Assembly: GCA_022701845.1 (NCBI GenBank)
Contig: JAKONS010000488.1
Span: 1-5,658 of the forward strand
Direction of reading: 5' to 3'
Source: Burkholderiaceae bacterium
Lineage (GTDB): Bacteria > Pseudomonadota > Gammaproteobacteria > Burkholderiales > Burkholderiaceae
Length of the DNA stretch: 5,658 nt
The position numbers were made by a program, and so were the translations under genes. Positions 1-5,016 of this stretch are shown here, piece after piece. The notes beneath the pieces are model-generated. The model did no database searches and was not told where the DNA came from. It saw only the letters and a list, made by a program, of their open reading frames with translations. Position 1 is the first letter of the stretch. Each line of letters starts with the position of its first letter.

Positions 1-1
1 C

Positions 2-160
2 GTGGTGCCGGTGAGCAACAAGGCCACCTTCAGCCCGGGGCTGCAGGCCTATGCCCGCAACGTCGACGAGATCGCCCGGATGAGCCGGGTCGACTGGGCC
101 AAACTCAACCCGCGGCGCGGCGAATACGTCGAGCGCTTCAACCGGGAGGTCAAGGTCTGA
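2..160 (+). CDS. C-terminal end of a probable ABC transporter periplasmic solute-binding protein (partial)
   Basis: The frame is open from the left edge to a TGA at 158-160 and gives 52 residues, beginning VVPVSNKATFSPGL and ending ERFNREVKV. The start and most of the gene lie outside the window. The pattern of a short VP-S sequence, a hydrophobic-Asp-Trp motif (VDWAKL), then a basic RRGEY-ERFNREV tail resembles the C-terminus of family 1 extracellular solute-binding proteins of the iron/putrescine/2-aminoethylphosphonate type, where the last helix often reads 'DW ... R.. ..RW..EV'. That assignment rests on a short tail only, so substrate and even family are tentative. The gene runs towards the amidohydrolase gene and ends 99 bases from that gene's stop, so it belongs to a different transcription unit from the TRAP operon. 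Confidence 0.5.
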   Translation: MVPVSNKATFSPGLQAYARNVDEIARMSRVDWAKLNPRRGEYVERFNREVKV

Positions 161-174
161 CACGGCGAACCGTG
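161..174 (+). terminator. Small hairpin just after the plus-strand stop codon
   Basis: CACGG at 161-165 and CCGTG at 170-174 form a perfect 5-bp stem with a CGAA loop, beginning on the first base after the TGA of the left-hand gene. No run of T follows, so it is at best a weak or Rho-assisted 3' end structure. The position right after the stop is the main reason to list it. Confidence 0.2.
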
Positions 175-184
175 CCATCGCCGA

Positions 185-212
185 ACCAGCGCCGGCGAGC
201 GGCGCCGCTGGT
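185..212. repeat. 7-bp inverted repeat in the convergent intergenic region
   Basis: ACCAGCG at 185-191 is matched by CGCTGGT at 206-212, with a 14-base GC-rich interior that can form a further 3-bp stem (CCG 192-194 with CGG 200-202). Lying between two converging genes, it could fold in either transcript and help end transcription in both directions. There is no T tract on either side, so terminator function is inference. Confidence 0.3.
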
Positions 213-226
213 GGGCCTGCGCAGGT

Positions 227-259
227 GCTTCCGGGCCGAAGACGATTCGAGCGGGAAGC
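227..259 (-). terminator. Possible 3' hairpin of the TRAP-amidohydrolase operon
   Basis: Read on the minus strand, the base directly after the amidohydrolase stop codon opens the stem GCTTCC (259-254), closed by GGAAGC (232-227). An inner 4-bp stem (CGAA 237-240 with TTCG 246-249) lies within the 21-base loop. Position right at the operon end fits a transcription end or a 3'-protecting structure. There is no following U tract, so a classical intrinsic terminator is not shown. A perfect 10-base palindrome, CCTGCGCAGG, sits a little further on at 216-225. Confidence 0.3.
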
Positions 260-1798
260 TCAGATCCGGTGCAGTTCGCGCAGCGACCGGCCGAGCGCGA
301 CCGCCGCCTGCGCCGCTTCCGGCCCCGCCGCGGCGGCACGATGCCGCAGCGCGGTCGCGCCGGCCGACGCGGCGATCGCGGCGGCATTGCCCGCCAGCAG
401 CACGCCGTCGCGGCAGAGGATGCGCCCGGCCACCATGGTCAGCCGCATGTCCCGGCCCTGCGCACGCTGCACCAGCGCGTCGAGCAGCGGCATGTCGGCA
501 TCCAGATACGGACCGACGACCCGGCGCAGATCGACCGCCACCAGGTCGGCCTGCATGCCGGCGGCGATGCGGCCCACCTGCTGCTCGACGAAGGCGGCGC
601 GCGCGCCCGTTGCGGTCAGGCAGCCGAGCAGGCGCGCGGCGTCGAAGCGGTAGCGGGCCGGGTCGCGGCGCGCCAGCACATCGGCCAGCCGCATCTCGGC
701 CAGCAGGTCCTCGGTGTCGGCCAGCGCGCAGTTGTCGGTGCCGATGGCCACCGGCACGCCCGCCTGCAGCAGTTCGGCCAGCGGCGCCAGGCCGTTCGAC
801 AGCCGCAGGTTCGAGCCCGGGTTGTGCACCGCGATGCAGCCGCTGCGCGCCATCACCGCGATGTCGCGCGGCTCCAGGTGGACGCAGTGGGCCAGCACGG
901 TGCGCGGGCCCAGCACGCCCAGGCGCTCCAGGTGCAGCACCGCGCCGTCGGGATACCGCTCACGCGCGACCCGCGCCTGCACCGGCGATTCGAGCAGGTG
1001 CATGTGCAGCCCCAGGCCACGCGCCCGGGCGTCCTGCGCCAGGGCGGCCAGCATGTCGTCGGACACCCACTGCGGCCCGGCCGGGCCGTAGGCCAGGGTC
1101 ACCAGCGGATGGCCGCCGTAGTCGGCCTGCAGGCGGTCCATCAGCGCGATGGTCCGGGCCGCGTCGCCGGCATAGGGCGGCTTGCGGCCCTGGGCCCGTG
1201 CTTCCAGGTAATCCCGCGCGGCGGGCGGCATCGATGCCAGCAGTGCCGGCTGCGCCTCTTCCGGGTAGACCAGGGGCGCGCGGTCCATCGCGCCGACGCA
1301 GAAGGTGACGCGCAGGCCGACGCCGATATAGGCGTCGAGCGTGGCGCGGGCTTCCGCCTCGTAGTCGCCGCTGCCGTAGCTGTAGTTGGCATGCACCGCG
1401 GTGGTCACGCCGTTGCGCAGCATCTCGGCAGCGGCCAGTTGCGTGAGGGCGAACGCATCCGGGCTGCCGCGCGCCACCCGCTGGGCGATCCAGGGTTCCA
1501 GCGGCGCGTCCGGATAACCCAGCTGCAGCTGGCTGAGTCCGCGGCCATGCTGGTGCGCATTGACCAGACCCGGCATCAGCAAGGCGTCGGGCAGGTCCAC
1601 CACCTGCGCCGCCCCGGGGTCGACCGCATCGTGCGGCCCGGCGGCGACGATGCGCTCGCCCTCCACCCGCACCGACCAGCCGGCGTGCAGCACGCCGCTG
1701 TCCGGCTCGGCCAGCACCCAGGCCGGCCGCAGCAGGGTCGCCCTACCCGGCATGACCGAAATGACCGGCGCGCCCTGCCCGCCCGCCGGCGCCGGCAT
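260..1798 (-). CDS. Metal-dependent amidohydrolase, TRZ/ATZ (chlorohydrolase/deaminase) type
   Basis: A 512-residue cytoplasmic enzyme of the amidohydrolase superfamily, the group containing S-adenosylhomocysteine/methylthioadenosine deaminase, guanine deaminase and triazine hydrolases. These enzymes hydrolytically remove an amino or similar group from (usually heterocyclic) substrates. All active-site motifs are visible: NAHQHGRG with metal ligands His82 and His84, HMHLLE with His267 and Glu270, AHCVH with His304, HNPGSN at 325-330, and IGTDN with Asp355. The N-terminal (about 20-75) and C-terminal (about 410-470) parts form the small beta domain flanking the barrel, and an Ala-rich helical tail follows. 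The start at 1798 overlaps the dctM stop by one base (TGATG), as at the other operon junctions. A second Met at 1753 would give 497 residues and begins nearer the conserved LLRPAWVL strand. Neither start has a clear Shine-Dalgarno sequence. As the last gene of the operon it probably processes the imported solute. The substrate is not determinable here. Confidence 0.93.
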   Translation of the reverse strand: MPAPAGGQGAPVISVMPGRATLLRPAWVLAEPDSGVLHAGWSVRVEGERIVAAGPHDAVDPGAAQVVDLPDALLMPGLVNAHQHGRGLSQLQLGYPDAPLEPWIAQRVARGSPDAFALTQLAAAEMLRNGVTTAVHANYSYGSGDYEAEARATLDAYIGVGLRVTFCVGAMDRAPLVYPEEAQPALLASMPPAARDYLEARAQGRKPPYAGDAARTIALMDRLQADYGGHPLVTLAYGPAGPQWVSDDMLAALAQDARARGLGLHMHLLESPVQARVARERYPDGAVLHLERLGVLGPRTVLAHCVHLEPRDIAVMARSGCIAVHNPGSNLRLSNGLAPLAELLQAGVPVAIGTDNCALADTEDLLAEMRLADVLARRDPARYRFDAARLLGCLTATGARAAFVEQQVGRIAAGMQADLVAVDLRRVVGPYLDADMPLLDALVQRAQGRDMRLTMVAGRILCRDGVLLAGNAAAIAASAGATALRHRAAAAGPEAAQAAVALGRSLRELHRI

Positions 1799-3105
1799 CA
1801 CGGCGCGAACGACAGGTTCGGCAGCCACAGCGCGATCGCCGGGAAGTGGATCAGCAGCGCGGTCATGCCGATCATGGTGATGAAGAACGGCACCGTGCCC
1901 TGGAACACCTCGCCGATCGAGCCTTCCTTGCGCACCCCCTGGATCACATAGAGCGTCATGCCCACCGGCGGGCTGATCAGCGATATCTCGCACATCAGCA
2001 CGATGAAGACGCCGAAATACACCGGGTCGATGCCGGCGGCGACGATCACCGGGAACACCAGCGGCACGGTGCCGACCAGCATCGGCAATGTTTCGAAGAA
2101 CACGCCCAGCAGCAGGTAGAACACCGCCAGCGCCCACATCAGCTGGGTCGGCGACACGTCGAGCGACTTCACCACCTCGCTCACCGTTTGCGTCACGCCG
2201 AGCAGGCCGATGGCGAAGTTCAGGTAGAACGCCGCGGTCAGGATGAACAGGCTCATCGCGGTGAGACGGATGGTGGCGCGAAACGCCTCGTGCATCATCT
2301 TCGCGTTCAGGTTGCCGTAGGCCCAGGCGATCGGCAGCGACACCGCCACGCCCAAGGCCGCGCTCTCGGTGACGGTGGCCCAGCCGGTGTAGATGCAGCC
2401 CATGATCAGCCCGAACACCACGAGCGGCGCCAGCAGGTGCTTGAGCCGGCCCAGCTTCTCGCGCAGCGGCGCCGACGGCGGCTCGCGCCCCATCAGGTCG
2501 GGCCGCCAGAGCGCGATCAGCACGATCGCCGCCATGAACATCAGCGTCATGATCAGCCCCGGCACCACACCGGCGGAATACAGCCGGCCGGCCGAGGTGT
2601 TGGTCATGGTGCCGTAGACCAGGAAGGCGATGCCGGGCGGGATCAGGTTGCCCAGGCTGGCGCCGGCGGCGATCGAGCCCAGCACCATGCGCTGGTCGTA
2701 GCGGCGGGTCTTGAAGGCCGGCAGCGCGACGGTGGAGATGGTCGCCGCGGTGGCGACCGACGAGCCCGACACCGCGGAGAACAGCGCCGACGAGCCGATG
2801 TTGGTGTGCAGCAGCCCGCCCGGCAGCCAGTTCAGCCAGTCGGAGAGCGACTGGTACATCTTGCTGGTGGCGCCGCCGCGCACCAGGATCTCGCCCAGCA
2901 GGATGTAGAGCGGGATCGACAGCAGGACGTAATCCTCGTTGGCCGCCCACAGCTGGTTGCCCAGGGCCAGCACCACCGGCGTTCCCAGGTAGAGCGCGCT
3001 GCCGAGGATGGCGGTGGCGAACATCGCGGTGGCCACATGCAGGCCGGCGAACATCAGGACCAGCATCACCAGGAAGCCGGCGCCGATCTCGAGCGGGGTG
3101 ATCAT
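1798..3105 (-). CDS. dctM: TRAP transporter large permease subunit (DctM family)
   Basis: A 435-residue, strongly hydrophobic inner-membrane protein that forms the ion-coupled transport channel of a tripartite ATP-independent periplasmic (TRAP) transporter. Length fits the family (about 425-440). Family signatures are visible: SGSSVATAATIS at 113-124, a glycine-rich SLGNLIPPGIAFLVYG at 150-165, TESAALGV near 246-253, SPTQ near 318-321, and the distal ISPPVGMTLYVIQG at 377-390. Hydrophobic segments run through the whole length apart from the cytoplasmic linker RPDLMGREPPSAPLREKLGR around 201-220. The ATG at 3105 overlaps the dctQ stop by four bases (ATGA) and has GGAG seven bases upstream, so the start is well supported. 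The stop overlaps the next gene's ATG by one base. Transport is expected to be driven by a Na+ or H+ gradient; the substrate is set mainly by the binding protein. Confidence 0.96.
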   Translation of the reverse strand: MITPLEIGAGFLVMLVLMFAGLHVATAMFATAILGSALYLGTPVVLALGNQLWAANEDYVLLSIPLYILLGEILVRGGATSKMYQSLSDWLNWLPGGLLHTNIGSSALFSAVSGSSVATAATISTVALPAFKTRRYDQRMVLGSIAAGASLGNLIPPGIAFLVYGTMTNTSAGRLYSAGVVPGLIMTLMFMAAIVLIALWRPDLMGREPPSAPLREKLGRLKHLLAPLVVFGLIMGCIYTGWATVTESAALGVAVSLPIAWAYGNLNAKMMHEAFRATIRLTAMSLFILTAAFYLNFAIGLLGVTQTVSEVVKSLDVSPTQLMWALAVFYLLLGVFFETLPMLVGTVPLVFPVIVAAGIDPVYFGVFIVLMCEISLISPPVGMTLYVIQGVRKEGSIGEVFQGTVPFFITMIGMTALLIHFPAIALWLPNLSFAP

Positions 3106-3722
3106 GTCGCGTCTCCGGTGCGGGGGCGGGCCGCATCGGCCCGGGCGGCGGCCAGCACTTCGCCGGCCTCGCTCTCGATTTCCTCCTCGAGCGTCTGCGG
3201 CCCGTAGGCCGCGTTGACCTCGTCGTGCCGGCCGCGCAGCCACAGCACGAACGCATGCGCCGCCAGCGTGGTGGCCACGCCCGCGAACAGCAGCCAGCCC
3301 AGCAGCCACAGGCTCTGCGGCATCCACATCGGCGTCTGCAGCGGCGTGGTGGCGCGGCTCTGGAATTCGATCGATTCGGCCACCACCGTCCAGCCGCGCC
3401 AGGCGGCGAAGACCGCGCAGGCGGCCAGCGTCGCCATCGCCAGCACATTGAGCGCCGAGCGACCGCGCACCGGCAGCTTCGACACCAGGAAGTCGATGCG
3501 GGTGTGGCCGCGGGTCAGCAGCGTGTAGGAAAACCCGACCGCGCCGACCACCGCCAGGGTGTAGCCGCCGACCTCGTCGATGCCCTGGAAGCTGAAGGCG
3601 AACAGCTTGCGCGCCACCATCTCGACGCAGGTCAGCAGCGACAGCGCCACCATCCACCAGCCGGTCGCCAGCACCAGCACGTCGATCACGCGCCGCACGG
3701 CGCCGGGTACGGGCGTGGACAT
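3102..3722 (-). CDS. dctQ: TRAP transporter small permease subunit (DctQ family)
   Basis: A 206-residue inner-membrane protein with four predicted hydrophobic helices at about 12-34, 49-69, 90-108 and 136-161, the usual DctQ topology. The family pattern is clear: an E(M/V)..RK.F.F.F.G.DE..GY stretch at 34-54 and RGHTRIDFL at 71-79 at the end of helix 2. It pairs with DctM to make the membrane unit of the transporter. The protein is a little longer than many DctQ proteins (about 160-190) because of a charged C-terminal tail, 162-206, containing LEEEIESEAGEV, presumably cytoplasmic. The ATG at 3722 overlaps the dctP stop by one base (TGATG), and no Shine-Dalgarno sequence is obvious, so translation is likely coupled to dctP. 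The end overlaps dctM by four bases. Confidence 0.93.
   Translation of the reverse strand: MSTPVPGAVRRVIDVLVLATGWWMVALSLLTCVEMVARKLFAFSFQGIDEVGGYTLAVVGAVGFSYTLLTRGHTRIDFLVSKLPVRGRSALNVLAMATLAACAVFAAWRGWTVVAESIEFQSRATTPLQTPMWMPQSLWLLGWLLFAGVATTLAAHAFVLWLRGRHDEVNAAYGPQTLEEEIESEAGEVLAAARADAARPRTGDAT
3113..3116 (-). promoter_or_regulatory. Ribosome binding site of dctM, inside the end of dctQ
   Basis: On the minus strand GGAG lies seven bases before the ATG at 3105, within the last codons of dctQ. Together with the ATGA overlap it fixes the dctM start and points to coupled translation of the two membrane subunits. Confidence 0.6.
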
Positions 3723-4774
3723 CACGGGATGCGGTAGTTTCTCGCCTTGCCGACGGTGGCGTTCCAGACCTCGGTGCACTTCGGATCGACGTTGTTGCAG
3801 GTGTCCTTCCAGATCGGCAGCACCACCGTGGTCACCGCATCGCGCACCCGGGCCGCGTCCTGTTCGGAGACCGGCACCAGCGTCATCTTGAAGGGCGTGG
3901 CCAGCTTGCAGCCCGGCGCGCCGACGTTGCAGGCCGCGGCATCGGTATTGGCCTCGTCGGCCAGGGCCCACATCTGGTCTTCCATCTTGCGGAACTCGGC
4001 CTGGATCGCGGTCTGGGCCTGCGGCGAGAGGCGCTTCCAGTAGTCGAGGTTCATGAAGTGGCCCTGAACCGAGCCCGACACCGACAGCGGCAGGAAGTGC
4101 GAGGTCACCTCCGGCCACTTGCCGGTGTTGCCCGAGGTGGGCGAGGTCACGCCGCAGTCGGCCACGCCGCGCTGCAGCGCCGGGTACACCTCGGAGAACT
4201 GCAGGCTGACCGGGGTGGCGCCGAAGCTCTTGATCAGCGCCGCCATCGACGGGGTGAAGCTGCGCACCTTCAGGCCCTTCAGGTCGGCGACCGACTTGAC
4301 CGGCTTGTTGCAGTAGAAGACCTGCGGGCCGAACGGCCACAGCGTCAGCACCTTGGCGTTGAAGCGGCGCTGCAGCCGCTCGTCGAACACCGCGCGGTAG
4401 GCGTCGACCGCCTTGCGCAATTCCGGCAGCGTGGTCGACACGCCGATCAGGTCGATGCCCTCGAAGAACGGATCGTCGCGCGAGGCCATGCCGATCTGCA
4501 CGCTCATCACGTCGAAGGTGCCGGAGCGCAGCAGGCGCAGCGCATCGGCGGCCTGCACGCTGACCGTGTCCATCGGGTTGTAGGTGATCGCGGTGGGGAT
4601 GCCGGTGGCCTTGGCGAGCTGCGTGAAGAACGGCCGCTCGACCTTGTCGACATGGGTGGCGTTGGACGAGAAATTGCCGACCACCCGCATCGTCGCCGGC
4701 TCGGCCGCCTGCGCCTGGGTGCACAACAGCCCCGCACCCACCAGGACCGACCAGAAAGCACTACGTACAGTCAT
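3722..4774 (-). CDS. dctP: TRAP transporter periplasmic solute-binding protein (DctP family)
   Basis: A 350-residue secreted binding protein that captures the solute in the periplasm and delivers it to DctQM. Residues 1-23 are a signal peptide (basic MTVR, hydrophobic core, AQA before AEP; likely cleavage between 23 and 24). The DctP core is recognisable from NKPVKSVADLKGLKVR at 156-171; Arg171 is at the position of the family's carboxylate-binding arginine (as in SiaP), so a carboxylated ligand is likely. SLQFSEVYPALQRGVAD at 190-206 matches the usual 'P.....EvY.ALQ.G..D' segment, but the usual DGxEN-like continuation is replaced by DCGVTSPTSGN. The mature protein has six cysteines (155, 207, 282, 289, 326, 333), including two CX6C pairs. 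The start at 4774 has GAGGG at good spacing. It is the first gene of the overlapping dctP-dctQ-dctM-amidohydrolase run. The exact substrate is unknown. Confidence 0.94.
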   Translation of the reverse strand: MTVRSAFWSVLVGAGLLCTQAQAAEPATMRVVGNFSSNATHVDKVERPFFTQLAKATGIPTAITYNPMDTVSVQAADALRLLRSGTFDVMSVQIGMASRDDPFFEGIDLIGVSTTLPELRKAVDAYRAVFDERLQRRFNAKVLTLWPFGPQVFYCNKPVKSVADLKGLKVRSFTPSMAALIKSFGATPVSLQFSEVYPALQRGVADCGVTSPTSGNTGKWPEVTSHFLPLSVSGSVQGHFMNLDYWKRLSPQAQTAIQAEFRKMEDQMWALADEANTDAAACNVGAPGCKLATPFKMTLVPVSEQDAARVRDAVTTVVLPIWKDTCNNVDPKCTEVWNATVGKARNYRIP

Positions 4775-4780
4775 TTTTCA

Positions 4781-4785
4781 CCCTC
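4781..4785 (-). promoter_or_regulatory. Ribosome binding site of dctP
   Basis: GAGGG on the minus strand (4785 to 4781), followed by TGAAAA and the ATG at 4774. It is the only clear Shine-Dalgarno sequence at the head of the operon and decides the dctP start. Confidence 0.7.
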
Positions 4786-4833
4786 ATCCATCCGTTGAAA
4801 GTCGACAGGCCGAAAGCGGCGGCTCTCGTGCAA

Positions 4834-4845
4834 GGGATGTATGCA
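4834..4845. promoter_or_regulatory. Distal copy of the operator-like motif
   Basis: GGGATGTATGCA is the exact reverse complement of TGCATACATCCC at 4998-5009, a perfect 12-base inverted repeat whose arms lie 152 bases apart and bracket most of the intergenic region. Its centre is about 138 bases from the ATGTATACAT palindrome, close to a whole number of helical turns. It also overlaps a small ATGCA-ATC-TGCAT inverted repeat at 4841-4853. It may be a second binding site of the same regulator, upstream of the dctP ribosome binding site. Confidence 0.4.
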
Positions 4846-4898
4846 ATCTGCATGCCAACTGGACACAGTCGGCGCGGATCAGGTTGCGGCTGGAACGG

Positions 4899-4943
4899 GC
4901 TCGGTCAGTGCCGCGCCAGACCGACGATGTCGCCCGCTCGGTC
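4899..4943 (-). repeat. Alternating complementary segments in the dctP leader
   Basis: On the plus strand GCTCGGTC occurs at 4899-4906 and again at 4936-4943, and GACCGA lies between them at 4919-4924. The middle segment can pair with either flank over six bases (loops of 12 and 13), giving two mutually exclusive hairpins in the leader transcript. In GC-rich DNA this can arise by chance, and no terminator-like U run accompanies either hairpin. Confidence 0.3.
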
Positions 4944-4974
4944 GCTGACAAAGCGATGGAACGCCGCCACGCAC

Positions 4975-5006
4975 ATGTATACATTCTTCGACGCGAATGC
5001 ATACAT
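4975..5006. promoter_or_regulatory. AT-rich 12-bp inverted repeat, candidate operator (GntR-like GTATAC core)
   Basis: ATGTATACATTC at 4975-4986 faces GAATGCATACAT at 4995-5006 across an 8-base spacer; 11 of 12 positions are complementary and the twelfth would be a G-U pair in RNA. The left arm contains the perfect palindrome ATGTATACAT (4975-4984), and the right arm contains its one-mismatch copy ATGCATACAT (4997-5006). The two centres are 22 bases apart, about two helical turns. The GT-AT-AC core fits the general operator style of FadR/FCD-type GntR regulators, which often control TRAP and amidohydrolase operons; the regulator itself is not in the window. It lies 10 bases past the dehydrogenase stop. 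Alternatively it could fold as a hairpin in the transcript, although no U tract follows. Confidence 0.55.
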
Positions 5007-5016
5007 CCCGCGCGCG

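Larger units (their letters stand above)
4775..5016 (-). other. 242-base intergenic leader/promoter region of the dctPQM operon
   Basis: No convincing gene lies between the dehydrogenase stop and dctP; a 72-codon minus-strand frame (4784-5002) is rich in Arg and Ser and lacks a ribosome binding site. The region is less GC-rich at its two ends, where the ATGTAT/ATACAT motifs sit. No strong sigma-70 promoter could be read. The best -35-like hexamer is TTGTCA at 4951-4946 on the minus strand, with only a poor -10 (CATCGT) 16 bases on. A promoter is expected here because of the operator-like sites and the gap, but readthrough from the dehydrogenase is also possible. Confidence 0.5.

Noticed and set aside
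269..1951. Long plus-strand open frame (560 codons) opposite the amidohydrolase, and a 453-codon one opposite dctM (1846-3207)
   Set aside because: Both are His/Arg/Gln-rich antisense shadows of GC-rich codons with no recognisable domain or ribosome binding site.
260..3448. A 1062-codon minus-strand open frame that would fuse the amidohydrolase to about 550 upstream residues
   Set aside because: The upstream part is the out-of-frame shadow of dctM and dctQ, rich in Arg, Ala and Gly with no family motif; only the part from about 1798 or 1753 down carries amidohydrolase sequence. High GC removes stop codons.
1798..3657. Extension of dctM upstream to 3657 (619 residues)
   Set aside because: The extra N-terminal part overlaps dctQ out of frame. 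The ATG at 3105 has GGAG at seven bases, gives the normal DctM length and makes an ATGA overlap.
3102..4724. Extension of dctQ upstream to 4724 (540 residues)
   Set aside because: The upstream part is a shadow frame of dctP; the real DctQ sequence begins at MSTPVPG from 3722, overlapping the dctP stop.
4736..4774. Lipoprotein signal at Cys18 of DctP
   Set aside because: The residues before the Cys (GLL) do not make a good lipobox, whereas AQA-AEP just after is a good signal peptidase I site.
4771..4791. A six-codon upstream frame (MDEGEK) whose TGA overlaps the dctP ATG
   Set aside because: It has no ribosome binding site of its own and contains the dctP Shine-Dalgarno sequence; the ATGA overlap is easily a chance result of that context.
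4784..5002. A 72-codon minus-strand frame in the dctP leader
   Set aside because: Arg/Ser-rich composition, no Shine-Dalgarno sequence, start inside the operator-like repeat; most likely noncoding.
4975..5006. The AT-rich inverted repeat as an intrinsic terminator of the dehydrogenase gene
   Set aside because: The stem is long but not GC-rich and is followed by GTGCGTGGCGG rather than a U tract on the minus strand; an operator reading fits better.
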